Source: Bacteroidales bacterium (GTDB lineage Bacteria; Bacteroidota; Bacteroidia; Bacteroidales; UBA932). Taken from it: DNA of 64,000 nucleotides. The position numbers and the translations under genes were made by a program. The stretch covers positions 1-64,000 of the forward strand of contig JAAZIA010000022.1 in assembly GCA_012510445.1 (NCBI GenBank), written 5' to 3'. Below the pieces are notes generated by a model that had not been told where the DNA came from, searched no databases, and worked only from the letters and a program-made list of their open reading frames with translations. Shown piece by piece: positions 36,109 to 45,196 of the stretch (its first letter is position 1; every line of letters starts with the position of its first letter).

Positions 36109-36573
36109 ATGAAAAGAGTCATTGCACAGTCAGTAAACTGTGTAAAAGGTTGGTTTTTAACAAACCCCATATTGTTTTTTAAAAAAGATGCCGCCTATCC
36201 GGACAACCCGGAGGATATTGTTTACAGGTTAAATCAGTTAATGGTACAAAACGAATACTTTAAAGATCCTAATTTGACTATTGAAAAACTATGCAGAGCC
36301 ACCAACACAAACCGTTCTTACGTCTCTAGAGCCATTCACAGGATGTATGGTACTCATTTTTGTGAGTGGGTAAATCTGTATAGAATAGAAGCTGCTAAAA
36401 AGTTTATCAAAGAGTGTATGGAAAACAGATTGGATTTGGAAGACCTTGCCATGGCTTGCGGTTTTAATTCTGCCAGATCCTTTTCGCGTGTTTTTAAAGC
36501 AAAAGAATTTTGTACACCACGCCAATATTTTCACAAGATTCAGGAACACAAAGACTATACAAAGTATTTATGA
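36109..36573 (+). CDS. Stand-alone AraC-type DNA-binding protein
   Basis: A 154-residue protein consisting almost only of an AraC-type domain (about 45-148): LTIEKLCRATNTNRSYVSRAIHRMYGTHFCEWVNLYR, then LEDLAMACGFNSARSFSRVFKAKEFCTPRQYF. It has no ligand-binding or receiver domain. It follows the membrane-bound AraC gene by 11 bp and may share its control or form a heteromer; this is inference. Its 3' end overlaps trkA convergently by 19 bp. Confidence 0.82.
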   Translation: MKRVIAQSVNCVKGWFLTNPILFFKKDAAYPDNPEDIVYRLNQLMVQNEYFKDPNLTIEKLCRATNTNRSYVSRAIHRMYGTHFCEWVNLYRIEAAKKFIKECMENRLDLEDLAMACGFNSARSFSRVFKAKEFCTPRQYFHKIQEHKDYTKYL

Positions 36574-37907
36574 AGGGATTGCAAAGCAGTCGGAAGTGAA
36601 AAGACAACTACTTTGTCGTAGGGCTTAAGTTGTGTGTCTCCCCGGACTATAAGACCGGTATTTCCTCGTGTAACGCCTCCTATAATGGCCTGTCCGGGGA
36701 AATTCAAATCTCGTACTTTCTTTTGGGTAGCAGGACTTCCGGGTTTAACAATGAATTCTATTACTTCTGCTTCTGTGCCATGCAAGCACTTCATAGAGGG
36801 AACGTCTCCAATCATGGTAAAGCGAAAAATCCTGCTTGCTGTGATGAGCTTTTTATTAATGGTTGCGTCAACTCCAACGCTTTCCGCTAATTTAATATAG
36901 TCTAGGTTTTCTACTTGTGCAATCGTCTTTTTTACGCCGGCCCTTTTTGCTGCCATACAAGAAAGGATGTTTGCTTCTGAACTGGATGTTACAGCGACAA
37001 AAGCATCCATATTGGGCAGGTCTTCTTCTAAGAGTAAGTCTGTATTACGAGCATCTCCATGAATGATCAATGATTTTGGCAGCGTAACAACCAACTCCTG
37101 ACAGCGGTTGTTGTCCAGCTCAATAACCCGTACTTTTTCAATGCGGGTTTCCATTTGCTTTGCTACCATTTGGCCAACCCTTCCTCCTCCCATGATCATG
37201 AGGTTGCGAACCACTATTTTTTCTTTTCCACTCAGTGCCATGGCCGCGTGAGTGGCTTCTTTTTTTGTGATGACAAATACTACATCGTTGATTTGAAAAA
37301 CAGTGTTTTTACGCGGAATGAGGGTAGTTCCATTTCTGGCAATAGCTACGGCTCTATAAGGGGGTTCACCTATGGCTTCTTCTGCCACTTGCTCCATAGT
37401 TTTGTTTAAAATAGAGGAGCTTTCCAGCAGTTTAAGCACAATGAGCTGCAGCCTGCCTCCTGAAAAATCCATAAACTCAGAAGTGCCCGACTGCTTTAGA
37501 AGGTCAAGAATTTCATAAGCGGCAATTTTTTCCGGATAGAACAGCAAATCTACTCCTAGCTCTGTAAATAAGATTTTGTTTTCAGGCGTTAGGTATTCGT
37601 TATTGTTGATTCGGGCTATAACTCGTTTGGCGCCAAGCTGTTTTGCTAAAAGAGCAGCTACAATGTTTACGTCTTGCCAAGTTGCCGGGCTTACAGCAAT
37701 AAACAAATCACAGCGGTTCACTCCTGCTTTTTCTAAGGTAGAAATTGAAGTTACCTCACCTGTGATGGGTATTACATCAGACGTTTCTGCTATATAATGA
37801 AGTCGCGCTTCATCTTTGTCTATAATAGAAATTTGATGATTTTCATTGGAAAGCATTTTTGCCAAATGAAAACCTACTTCACCGGCACCAGCTATAATGA
37901 TATTCAT
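36555..37907 (-). CDS. trkA: Trk system potassium uptake regulator TrkA
   Basis: Cytoplasmic NAD(H)-binding regulatory subunit of Trk potassium uptake (450 residues). Two TrkA_N/TrkA_C repeats: first Rossmann motif MNIIIAGAGEVGFHLAKML, second NLMIMGGGRVGQMVAKQM near residue 235, each followed by a TrkA_C ligand-binding region. Usually paired with the channel gene trkH, which is not next to it here. It follows the DUF2795 gene by 11 bp and is probably cotranscribed with it. Confidence 0.93.
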   Translation of the reverse strand: MNIIIAGAGEVGFHLAKMLSNENHQISIIDKDEARLHYIAETSDVIPITGEVTSISTLEKAGVNRCDLFIAVSPATWQDVNIVAALLAKQLGAKRVIARINNNEYLTPENKILFTELGVDLLFYPEKIAAYEILDLLKQSGTSEFMDFSGGRLQLIVLKLLESSSILNKTMEQVAEEAIGEPPYRAVAIARNGTTLIPRKNTVFQINDVVFVITKKEATHAAMALSGKEKIVVRNLMIMGGGRVGQMVAKQMETRIEKVRVIELDNNRCQELVVTLPKSLIIHGDARNTDLLLEEDLPNMDAFVAVTSSSEANILSCMAAKRAGVKKTIAQVENLDYIKLAESVGVDATINKKLITASRIFRFTMIGDVPSMKCLHGTEAEVIEFIVKPGSPATQKKVRDLNFPGQAIIGGVTRGNTGLIVRGDTQLKPYDKVVVFSLPTALQSLHKYFV

Positions 37908-37918
37908 CAGCTCATTAC

Positions 37919-38140
37919 CTAATATTCGTCTTCGTTAAAGAAAAAATCCTCCTTGCTGGGGTAATCAGGCCAGATATCCTCTATGCTGTCGTAAACTTCA
38001 CCGTCGTCTTCCAATTCGGTTAAGTTTTCAATTACTTCCAGCGGAGCGCCCGAGCGAGTGGCATAATCTATAAGTTCCTCTTTGGTTGCCGGCCAAGGGG
38101 CGTCTTCAAGTTTAGATGCCAATTCAAGTGTCCAATACAT
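37919..38140 (-). CDS. DUF2795 domain protein
   Basis: A 73-residue acidic protein, MYWTLELASKLEDAPWPATK to the tail FFFNEDEY, nearly identical in pattern to a small protein conserved across Bacteroidota. No known function; no membrane segment. The -7 box (38166-38173) lies inside the end of the adenosyltransferase gene, so this gene and trkA can be transcribed separately from the upstream pair. Confidence 0.88.
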   Translation of the reverse strand: MYWTLELASKLEDAPWPATKEELIDYATRSGAPLEVIENLTELEDDGEVYDSIEDIWPDYPSKEDFFFNEDEY

Positions 38141-38165
38141 TAATGCAAGGTTTTAAAAAAGTGAA

Positions 38166-38195
38166 CAAAGTTACACAAAAAAGTCTTCTTTGCAA
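38166..38195 (-). promoter_or_regulatory. Promoter of DUF2795-trkA
   Basis: Minus strand: TTG (rc of 38193-38195), a 19-bp spacer, then TAACTTTG (rc of 38166-38173). The -7 box is 25 bp before the ATG at 38140. Lies across the 3' end of the preceding gene. Confidence 0.6.
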
Positions 38196-38722
38196 CCTGT
38201 GGCTAAGGTAACAAACCGTGCCAAAGTGAAAAAAAAGTCAGAAAGACGGTTTAAATAAATAAACAAACTTGTGTTGACAGCATCTGTACCAAGGACAACG
38301 GTTAGCCTTTCTGTTTCACGGCAAACGGTACGTGTTATGTGAATAACAGAAGCTAGAGAAGGTTTTCCCGGTAAGATGAATGAACGCAATTGAGGAAGAT
38401 CAGCTTGCATGCTATCAATAGATTCTTCCAGAGCGGTAACGGCTTTTTTAAAATCATGCCCAAGCTCGTCCTCTGTTTGTGCACAGGCCAGGTTAGCAGC
38501 CAAATACATCAGATCACTTTGTACGGTCTTTAAAAATAAGCCAAGCTCTTTTAGGGCTTCTATGGAAGAAAAATCCGGATGCGAACGAAGGTATCCTACC
38601 CATGCAATGAGTTCGTCTGTTTTACCATAAGCTGCTATGCGCGGATGGCTTTTTGACACCCTGCTTCCATTGGCTAAAGAGGTGTTTCCTGTGTCTCCTT
38701 TGCCTGTATAGATTTTGTTCAT
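38171..38722 (-). CDS. Corrinoid adenosyltransferase, PduO type
   Basis: Makes adenosylcobalamin from cob(I)alamin and ATP (183 residues). ATP-site motifs near the N terminus, [27 protein letters not shown] and [13 protein letters not shown], are typical of PduO-type enzymes, as are the later RxxCRxxER-type helix ([13 protein letters not shown]) and [12 protein letters not shown]. No cobalamin-dependent enzyme or btu gene is adjacent. The start overlaps the ABC ATPase stop (ATGA). Confidence 0.92.
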   Translation of the reverse strand: MNKIYTGKGDTGNTSLANGSRVSKSHPRIAAYGKTDELIAWVGYLRSHPDFSSIEALKELGLFLKTVQSDLMYLAANLACAQTEDELGHDFKKAVTALEESIDSMQADLPQLRSFILPGKPSLASVIHITRTVCRETERLTVVLGTDAVNTSLFIYLNRLSDFFFTLARFVTLATGCKEDFFV

Positions 38723-39432
38723 GAATTTTCTAAAACCGGATGTTCGTTTATCTGGTCGCTTTCAATAAGTCCGTCTCTCAACCGGATAACACGCCTTGCA
38801 TAACGAGCAATGTCTTCTTCGTGCGTAACAATAAGCACCGTATTTCCTTTGGCATGAACTTGTTCAAAGAGCGCCATAATGTCCAATGATGTTTTAGTAT
38901 CCAAGTTCCCTGTAGGTTCGTCAGCCAAAATAATAGACGGGTTATTTACCATAGCACGAGCAAGTGCCACCCTTTGTTTTTGACCTCCGGAAAGCTCATT
39001 GGGCTTATGATCCATTCTGTCTTCAAGATCAACATTTTTCAGTGCTTTTTTAGCCTCTCTTTCTCTCTCTTGCCTTGATAATCCTGCATAAATCAAAGGC
39101 AATGCTACGTTATTCAATGCATCATACCTGGGTAACAGATTGAAAGACTGGAAAACAAAACCAATTTCTTTATTTCTGATTTCTGCCAACTGGTCATCTC
39201 TCATTTGACTTACGTCTGTACCGTTTAGGATATATGTTCCTGAAGTTGGAGTGTCCAGACAACCTAGTAAGTTCATCAAGGTTGATTTCCCCGATCCTGA
39301 GGGTCCCATGATGGCAACGTACTCGTTTTTCCTGATTTCTATATCTACTCCGTTTAAGGCACGTACTTCCTGCGTTCCCATCTGGTAGATTTTTTTAATT
39401 CCCTCAACCTTGATAAGTATTTCTTTTTCCAT
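38719..39432 (-). CDS. ABC transporter ATP-binding protein, LolD/MacB type
   Basis: A 237-residue ATPase: Walker [18 protein letters not shown]-loop [14 protein letters not shown], signature [14 protein letters not shown], Walker [13 protein letters not shown], and H-loop [11 protein letters not shown]. The pattern fits MacB/LolD/FtsE-type exporters acting with an FtsX-like permease. No permease gene is adjacent; the partner must be elsewhere. First gene of the cluster with the adenosyltransferase; a promoter was not clear. Confidence 0.9.
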   Translation of the reverse strand: MEKEILIKVEGIKKIYQMGTQEVRALNGVDIEIRKNEYVAIMGPSGSGKSTLMNLLGCLDTPTSGTYILNGTDVSQMRDDQLAEIRNKEIGFVFQSFNLLPRYDALNNVALPLIYAGLSRQEREREAKKALKNVDLEDRMDHKPNELSGGQKQRVALARAMVNNPSIILADEPTGNLDTKTSLDIMALFEQVHAKGNTVLIVTHEEDIARYARRVIRLRDGLIESDQINEHPVLENS

Positions 39433-39529
39433 AGCTGCGAATGTACAAAAAAAATGAATAGTATGGTGCTGTTTGCTTTTTGACTTAAGTTGCTATTAAA
39501 AGTTTAAGGACTATAAGCCTATTTTTTTG

Positions 39530-39537
39530 TATTTTTG
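39530..39537 (+). promoter_or_regulatory. -7 promoter element for folE
   Basis: TATTTTTG, 25 bp before the ATG at 39563. It rules out a start at the TTG at 39527. Confidence 0.55.
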
Positions 39538-39562
39538 CATACATTTAATCTGTTTTATGATC

Positions 39563-40120
39563 ATGTCTCAAACAAAAGAACTGGAAAAACATTATAAAGA
39601 AATACTCAGGCTGCTTGGAGAAGATGAAGAGAGAGAAGGGTTGGTCAAAACACCATACCGGGTAGCAAAGGCTATGCAATTTCTGACTAAAGGGTATTTG
39701 GAAGATCCGGCCGATATTCTTAACTCGGCTCGTTTTACTGAAGAATACCAGCAAATGGTGCTCGTCAAAGATATTGAAATGTATTCCCTTTGTGAACACC
39801 ATATGCTGCCTTTTTACGGGAAAGCACACGTAGCTTATATTCCCAACGGTTTTATTACAGGCGTGAGTAAGCTTGTAAGAGTGGTAGAGACATATGCAAG
39901 AAGGCTTCAGGTACAGGAACGTCTTACTGTACAAATAAGAGATTGCATTCAGAAGACCCTAAATCCTATGGGCGTAGCCGTAGTAATAGAAGCAGAGCAC
40001 ATGTGCATGCAAATACGAGGGGTTCAGAAACAGAACTCAAAACTGGTGACTTCTGCTTTTACAGGAGCTTTTCTGAAAGACGTTCGTACCCGGGAAGAAT
40101 TTATGCATTTGCTTCATTAA
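39563..40120 (+). CDS. folE: GTP cyclohydrolase I
   Basis: First step of tetrahydrofolate and queuosine precursor synthesis: GTP to dihydroneopterin triphosphate. 185 residues from ATG 39563 ([21 protein letters not shown]); an ATG two codons upstream is also possible. Zinc-binding Cys-His-His is in [22 protein letters not shown], and the second cysteine in [15 protein letters not shown]. The C-terminal [11 protein letters not shown] is typical. Monocistronic; convergent with cca. queA at 62 kb belongs to the pathway that starts here. Confidence 0.96.
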   Translation: MSQTKELEKHYKEILRLLGEDEEREGLVKTPYRVAKAMQFLTKGYLEDPADILNSARFTEEYQQMVLVKDIEMYSLCEHHMLPFYGKAHVAYIPNGFITGVSKLVRVVETYARRLQVQERLTVQIRDCIQKTLNPMGVAVVIEAEHMCMQIRGVQKQNSKLVTSAFTGAFLKDVRTREEFMHLLH

Positions 40121-40125
40121 CGGAG

Positions 40126-41538
40126 CTACTTATCCTTATCAACAGGCTTGCTTATTCCAAGTTCACGAGCGCGCTCTTCCATCAATGCCAAGGCTTCTTC
40201 TGCATTGTTACCAATCTTACCATCTAGGATGGCTTCTTTGATATAATCTTTGATAAGGCCCACTTCACGGCAAGGCGGAAGACCGTATGTTTCCATAATC
40301 TTTTCTCCCGAGACGGGAGGTTGGAAGTTACGGATAGCATCTTTTTCTTCTACTTCAATCAACCTTTGACTTACACGTCCAAAATTTCCTATATGACGCC
40401 TGACCGTAGCCGGGTTTTTAGAAGTAATGTCTGCTCGGCATAGAAGCATTAAATCGTCTATGGTATCCCCGGCATCAAACAGCAGCCTTCTAACGCCGGA
40501 ATCACTTACCTCGTCAACCAAAGCAATGGGGCGCAAATGAAGTTTAACCAGTTTTCTTACGTACCGCATTTCTTCTCCTAAAGGCAACTTGAGTTTACGA
40601 AAAACGGAAGGGACCATTTTGCTTCCCACAAAATCGTGACCATGGAAAGTCCAACCTGTTTTTTTATCAAAATGCTTAGTAGCCGGCTTTCCTATATCGT
40701 GTAGCAACGCTGCCCAGCGCAGCCATAGGTTGTTGCTTTCTTTGGCCACGTTGTCCAACACTTCCATGGTATGGCTAAAATTTTCTTTATGGCCTTTCCC
40801 TTCCATGGTTTCTGCCCCTTTCAAAGCAGATAGTTCGGGTAAGATTTTCTGTAGAAGTCCACTTTCTTCCAAGAGGTAAAAACCCAAAGAAGGCTTTTCC
40901 GAAGCCATGATTTTCTGGAGTTCCGCCGTAATCCGTTCTTGAGACACAATGTGCAGCCTGTCTGCATGTTGTTTAATGGAAGCAAATGAATCCCGGTGTA
41001 TGGTGAATTGCAACTGTGTGGCAAAACGTATGGCCCGTATCATCCTCAAAGGGTCGTCAGTAAAGGTTTTCCTCGGATCCAGCGGCGTTTTTATAATTTT
41101 ATCACGTAAATCATCCAATCCGCCAAAGGGGTCAATCAGGCTTCCGTAATCTTCTTTTTGCAAACTAAAGGCCAGCGCGTTGATGGTGAAATCTCGTCTT
41201 TTTTGATCGTCCTCCAGTGTGCCGTTTTCAACCGCCGGTTTTCTGGAATCAGACGTGTAAGATTCTTTTCTGGCTCCTACAAATTCTATGTCCATTCCAC
41301 GGTAACGGAACATGGCCGTACCAAATTTTTTGAACTGTGTAACGCCAACGCTTAGTTTTTTAGCTACATTTTCTGCCAGCTCCAGGCCGCTTCCTTCTAC
41401 TACAATGTCTACGTCTGTAGAAGGGCGTTTTAATAGAAAATCACGCACATAACCTCCAATAACAAAGGCCCTTACATTGTTTAGCTCGGCTTCTTCCGAT
41501 ATAATTTTAAAAATCCTTGATCGTAAAGGGGCTCTCAT
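40126..41538 (-). CDS. CCA tRNA nucleotidyltransferase with HD domain
   Basis: A 470-residue class II nucleotidyltransferase of the PcnB/Cca type. Motifs are FVIGGYVRDFLLKRPSTDVDIVVEG (metal-binding DVD), RDFTINALAFSL, and DPLRMIRAIRFATQL. A central HD domain follows (LLHDIGKPATKHFDKK, GHD). Both tRNAs in this window lack encoded CCA, so CCA addition is required here. In some genomes this family also covers poly(A) polymerase; the CCA role is the better guess for Bacteroidota. The start overlaps the preceding nuclease-fold gene (ATGA). Confidence 0.9.
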   Translation of the reverse strand: MRAPLRSRIFKIISEEAELNNVRAFVIGGYVRDFLLKRPSTDVDIVVEGSGLELAENVAKKLSVGVTQFKKFGTAMFRYRGMDIEFVGARKESYTSDSRKPAVENGTLEDDQKRRDFTINALAFSLQKEDYGSLIDPFGGLDDLRDKIIKTPLDPRKTFTDDPLRMIRAIRFATQLQFTIHRDSFASIKQHADRLHIVSQERITAELQKIMASEKPSLGFYLLEESGLLQKILPELSALKGAETMEGKGHKENFSHTMEVLDNVAKESNNLWLRWAALLHDIGKPATKHFDKKTGWTFHGHDFVGSKMVPSVFRKLKLPLGEEMRYVRKLVKLHLRPIALVDEVSDSGVRRLLFDAGDTIDDLMLLCRADITSKNPATVRRHIGNFGRVSQRLIEVEEKDAIRNFQPPVSGEKIMETYGLPPCREVGLIKDYIKEAILDGKIGNNAEEALALMEERARELGISKPVDKDK

Positions 41539-41951
41539 GGCCGGTACAGTTTAAGTAATTCTTCATAAGAAGGTATGTCTTCCATAGGTTCATAAGTACT
41601 TTTGGTTTTGTTGAACCTCCAGAACCGGGTGTCCGATCCGTTACTGGCTAAAAGGTAGTCTGCCAGAATTACTGCATTATAGCTTCTGATTTGTTCAATC
41701 ACTTTGTGGTCGATTTTTACAGAAGGTGCCTTGAATTCAGCCAATACAAGGGGAATTCCTTTCCGGTCATGTACCACCAGATCTGCTCTTTGGTTCAAGT
41801 GCTGAACGGGGTATTCGCATACCATCAGATGCAAGGGAGCACCACAAACTATATTCAGGTGCTTGATGAGTTTTTGCCTTATTTCTTCTTCCGGTGTGCG
41901 ATCAACCCATTTTTTTCTCACAACACAGTAAATAAGGGAAGGACTGTTCAT
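41535..41951 (-). CDS. HsdR_N-like PD-(D/E)XK nuclease-fold protein
   Basis: A 138-residue protein with the N-terminal domain fold of type I restriction HsdR subunits. The catalytic pattern is RADLVVHDRKGIPLVLAEFKAP (Asp ... Glu-x-Lys). It stands alone, without helicase, specificity or methylase genes, so it is not a restriction system. It sits between cca and divergent holA, a placement I recall in other Bacteroidota, which suggests a housekeeping nucleic-acid role. The -7 box lies 4 bp before its ATG, in a palindrome shared with holA. Confidence 0.82.
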   Translation of the reverse strand: MNSPSLIYCVVRKKWVDRTPEEEIRQKLIKHLNIVCGAPLHLMVCEYPVQHLNQRADLVVHDRKGIPLVLAEFKAPSVKIDHKVIEQIRSYNAVILADYLLASNGSDTRFWRFNKTKSTYEPMEDIPSYEELLKLYRP

Positions 41952-41955
41952 TGTG

Positions 41956-41973
41956 CAAATTTATGTAAATTTG
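41956..41973. promoter_or_regulatory. Palindromic divergent -7 boxes, leaderless layout
   Basis: CAAATTTATGTAAATTTG reads as TAAATTTG in both directions. Rightward it ends 4 bp before the holA ATG (41978); leftward it ends 4 bp before the HsdR_N-like ATG (41951). Both transcripts would begin at about the start codon. -33 boxes not evident. Confidence 0.6.
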
Positions 41974-41977
41974 TTGT

Positions 41978-43024
41978 ATGGCTAAAATAACCTCTAAAGA
42001 TACCCTTTCTGTATACAACAAGATTATGAAAGACCTGGAAACAGGCAACTACAAGCCTTGCTACCTGCTTATGGGAGAAGAACCTTTTTATGTAAACAGA
42101 ATAGCTTCTTACATTGCCGCTCATGCACTTACAGAAGAAGAGAAATCTTTTAATCAGATGGTCTTTTACGGGCAAGATGCGGCAGTAAAACAAATTATTG
42201 ACAGTGCTATGAGGTATCCGGTAATGGCTGCAAGACAAGTTATCATAGTAAAAGAAGCTCAGCATCTTAAGGGGGTGGACGGGTTAAGCCATTATTTGAA
42301 ATCGCTGAATCCTTCCTGTGTTCTGGTACTCTGTTTTATAGGGAAATCGGTGGATAAAAGAACGGAATTTTGGAGAACAGCACAAAAACATTGCGAAATC
42401 CTGGAATCTGTTTCTCCAAGGGATTACGAGATGCAGGATTGGATTGTTTCCTATATGAAAGAGAGAAACACCAACATAGAACCACAAGCAGCCCGTTTGT
42501 TAGCAGATTTTTTAGGTACAGATTTGCAGAGAGTGGCCATGGAGATAGACAAACTGTTTATTCTTGCTCCGGAAGACACATGGTTGATCACAACAGACAT
42601 GGTGGAAAAATCTGTAGGCATAAACCGTGACTTTAGCCCATTTGTTATGTTTAGTCATTTGACCAACGGTGACTTTGCCAAAGTACAACCTATAGCACAA
42701 TACTTTGCAGAAAACCCCAAAAAGTATCCGCTAGTTATGCTTATAAGCCTTTTCCACACTCATCTATCAAGGATACTGAAGTTCCATGCCTTAAAAATGG
42801 AGCGTCCTTCTTTATCAGATGCAGACATTGGGAAAAACATAGGTATCCATTCTTATTATTTTGTTAAAGAAACGGTTAAGGCTACTCGCTTCTTCACCTT
42901 TGAACGCACCTTAAGGGCCGTTCACTGGCTTTACTACTACGACAGCCTGTACAAATCTTCTGACAGGGGAGGGGCTACAGACGGAGAGTTGCTTATGGAA
43001 ATGGTCTGCAGAATGATGAACTAA
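41978..43024 (+). CDS. holA: DNA polymerase III delta subunit
   Basis: Clamp-loader subunit that opens the sliding clamp (348 residues). Features: [20 protein letters not shown] near residues 27-46, [49 protein letters not shown], and [20 protein letters not shown] in the C-terminal lid. Monocistronic on the plus strand; its last bases overlap convergent tdk by 4 bp. Confidence 0.92.
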   Translation: MAKITSKDTLSVYNKIMKDLETGNYKPCYLLMGEEPFYVNRIASYIAAHALTEEEKSFNQMVFYGQDAAVKQIIDSAMRYPVMAARQVIIVKEAQHLKGVDGLSHYLKSLNPSCVLVLCFIGKSVDKRTEFWRTAQKHCEILESVSPRDYEMQDWIVSYMKERNTNIEPQAARLLADFLGTDLQRVAMEIDKLFILAPEDTWLITTDMVEKSVGINRDFSPFVMFSHLTNGDFAKVQPIAQYFAENPKKYPLVMLISLFHTHLSRILKFHALKMERPSLSDADIGKNIGIHSYYFVKETVKATRFFTFERTLRAVHWLYYYDSLYKSSDRGGATDGELLMEMVCRMMN

Positions 43025-43614
43025 TCATTGGAGGTGTAAATTGATTTTCGTTCCTGCTTGGTCATATGGAAACAATGCCTGCACAGAGGTTCATAAATAT
43101 CTTTTTCCCCCAATTCTACCAACCGGGTACTGTCGCTTAGGCGGTGTGAATATTGTGCAGGATCTCCGCAGCGAACACAAATGGCATGTACTTTAGTGAT
43201 GTGTTCTGCCACAGCCATCAAGTGAGGCATGGGACCAAAAGGATTTCCTTGAAAATCCATATCCAGTCCTGCAACAATTACTCGGATTCCGTTGTTCGCC
43301 AGCAGCTGACATACCCTAACCAGATTTTGTTCAAAAAATTGAGCTTCGTCAATAGCTACAACGTCTGCATTATTGGCCATAAGCAGAATGCTTTCTGCTG
43401 AGTCTACCGGAGTGGAAGGTATGGAGTGCTGATCATGTGAAACCACCTGCTCCGGTGAAAACCGACTGTCAACACGAGGTTTAAAGATTTCCACCTTTTG
43501 ATTGGCAAACCGGGCTCGTTTTAATCTGCGTATAAGTTCTTCTGTTTTGCCCGAAAACATAGAACCGCAAATGACTTCAATGCGTCCGCTTTTCTTTTGC
43601 GCTTCCAGAAACAT
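43021..43614 (-). CDS. tdk: Thymidine kinase, type II
   Basis: Phosphorylates thymidine for salvage (197 residues). P-loop [20 protein letters not shown], Walker B-like [15 protein letters not shown], lasso region YEPLCRHCF. Zinc cysteines: CVRCG and CRHC. Last gene of the natA-natB-5'-nucleotidase-tdk series, 14 bp after the phosphoesterase gene. Placement next to nucleotidase genes suits nucleoside salvage. Confidence 0.95.
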   Translation of the reverse strand: MFLEAQKKSGRIEVICGSMFSGKTEELIRRLKRARFANQKVEIFKPRVDSRFSPEQVVSHDQHSIPSTPVDSAESILLMANNADVVAIDEAQFFEQNLVRVCQLLANNGIRVIVAGLDMDFQGNPFGPMPHLMAVAEHITKVHAICVRCGDPAQYSHRLSDSTRLVELGEKDIYEPLCRHCFHMTKQERKSIYTSND

Positions 43615-43628
43615 ATAAGCAATCTTGT

Positions 43629-44438
43629 TTAAAAATGAACATCTATACGTCCGGTGTAAACACCTTTTGCTCCAGTTTGAACAATCATTACGTCTTGTCC
43701 GTCCAGATTTTTTTCCAGTAACGGTTCTTCAAGAAACGTATGCGAATGACCTCCAATGATTAGGTCAATATTTCTGGAAAGGCCAGCCAAATCAATGTCT
43801 TTTTGCACCCCCAAGTGTGTGAGGCAGATAATCAGATGACAGCCTTTCTTCTTCAGTACATTGGCCAGTCGATTGGCCGTTTTCACAGGATCTTTATATT
43901 GCATCTTCTGCAGTACTTCTCCGGATGTTAAACCGTTAAGGTCAATGGTCAGACCAATTATACCTATTTTTTTTGAGCCTGTATTATATATAACGTAGGG
44001 TTTTATCAGTTTTCTCAAAGGTCTGTACCTGATGTTGTAATTGGCGCATAAAGTGTAAAACTCTGCTTTTTTAAGTCTTTGCACCAAATCTTCCAGTCCG
44101 TTATCAAATTCGTGATTACCCAGTGTGGTAGCATACAACCCTAAGGCATTCATGGCCTCTACTTCTACCATTCCCTCAAACAAATTGTAATAAGGTGTTC
44201 CCTGGTTGTAATCTCCGGCATCCAAATAAAGCAAATTGGGATATTGTTTTCTTGTTTCTTCCAAATACCCCGATAAGCTTAGCAAACCTCCCGAACCTGC
44301 ATTTCTTCCTTCCGTAAAAGCCTCTACCTGACTGTGGAGGTCATTGGTATGAACAATAACAAGATCTTGTGCTCTTGCAGGCAAAGCAAGAGCAATGCAC
44401 ACCAAGATAAGTATCAGGATGTTAAGTTGTTTCTTCAT
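43629..44438 (-). CDS. 5'-nucleotidase catalytic (metallophosphatase) domain, exported
   Basis: A 269-residue exported calcineurin-like phosphoesterase: signal peptide (1-23, ALPARA), then [43 protein letters not shown] and [10 protein letters not shown] with all metal ligands. It lacks the C-terminal substrate domain of full 5'-nucleotidases (UshA), which is encoded by the gene immediately upstream with its own signal peptide. Overlaps that gene by ATGA. The two probably assemble in the periplasm and release nucleosides, which tdk then uses. Confidence 0.88.
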   Translation of the reverse strand: MKKQLNILILILVCIALALPARAQDLVIVHTNDLHSQVEAFTEGRNAGSGGLLSLSGYLEETRKQYPNLLYLDAGDYNQGTPYYNLFEGMVEVEAMNALGLYATTLGNHEFDNGLEDLVQRLKKAEFYTLCANYNIRYRPLRKLIKPYVIYNTGSKKIGIIGLTIDLNGLTSGEVLQKMQYKDPVKTANRLANVLKKKGCHLIICLTHLGVQKDIDLAGLSRNIDLIIGGHSHTFLEEPLLEKNLDGQDVMIVQTGAKGVYTGRIDVHF

Positions 44439-45196
44439 GATTTTTCGTTATTATTGATTACCACAACACGTCTGTCGATTTTGGCCGGAATGGGTTCTCC
44501 TTTTTGATAAAAAACATTTATGTATTCCAATATCAATGCCCTGAGCGTAATGCCGGAATAATCAACGCCCAAATTGTCAGCGAGTACAGTCATCCTGTCT
44601 CCCCCACCAAGCAGGAAATCAATAGTTGCCAGGTGGTATACTTTGTCTTCTTCCAGCGGTTTGCCTCCAATCAATAATTCTTCAACTTTTTGATTTTCAA
44701 CCACCAATTTTACCCCGGCCAAAGCTTCTACACGGTGTTGGGCAAAGTGATCAAACAAGGCCTTTATCTGCTTACCTTTTAAGGATACAAGCACAAGCGA
44801 ATTTTCAAAGGGAAATGCTGCATACACATAATAAAGCGTAAGGTTTCCTTTTGGAAAAGAGGTGCGGATACCGCCAAAGTTGGTAAATGAAAAATCTACT
44901 TTATCTTGGCCATAATGCCTTCTAGCCATTGATAATAGAGCATCTGCAGCCATATTGGATAATGTACTTTCCGGAGGGTGAGAATACATGGTCTGCGTTG
45001 TATAGCCTACTACCTGATTCATTTTTTCATGCAGCAAAGGTGCATAAGTGTTCAATAAGTTCACCATTTCTTCCGAGGCTTTCTGCCTGTATTCCATAGT
45101 GTCCATAAGTACACGGGAAGCTCGGAGGGTTTGCGCCCCGGAGAAAGATACACCAACGGTTGCCAGTAAGGCGGCTGTTAAAAAAAACTTTTTCAT
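44435..45196 (-). CDS. 5'-nucleotidase C-terminal domain protein, exported
   Basis: A 253-residue protein from ATG 45196, with signal peptide (about 1-20, FSGAQ) and the substrate-binding 5'-nucleotidase C domain. Motifs are SNMAADALLSMARR, FTNFGGIRTSFPKG, FPFENSLVLVSLKGKQI, and IDFLLGGGDRMTVL. Upstream in-frame starts would overlap the natB gene heavily and lose the signal peptide. The ATG overlaps the natB stop (ATGA). The gene order is reversed relative to the domain order in UshA: this domain is encoded before the catalytic one. Confidence 0.87.
   Translation of the reverse strand: MKKFFLTAALLATVGVSFSGAQTLRASRVLMDTMEYRQKASEEMVNLLNTYAPLLHEKMNQVVGYTTQTMYSHPPESTLSNMAADALLSMARRHYGQDKVDFSFTNFGGIRTSFPKGNLTLYYVYAAFPFENSLVLVSLKGKQIKALFDHFAQHRVEALAGVKLVVENQKVEELLIGGKPLEEDKVYHLATIDFLLGGGDRMTVLADNLGVDYSGITLRALILEYINVFYQKGEPIPAKIDRRVVVINNNEKS

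Noticed and set aside
41535-41951. Restriction-modification system
   Set aside because: Only an HsdR_N-like domain is present; no helicase, specificity or methylase gene is nearby.
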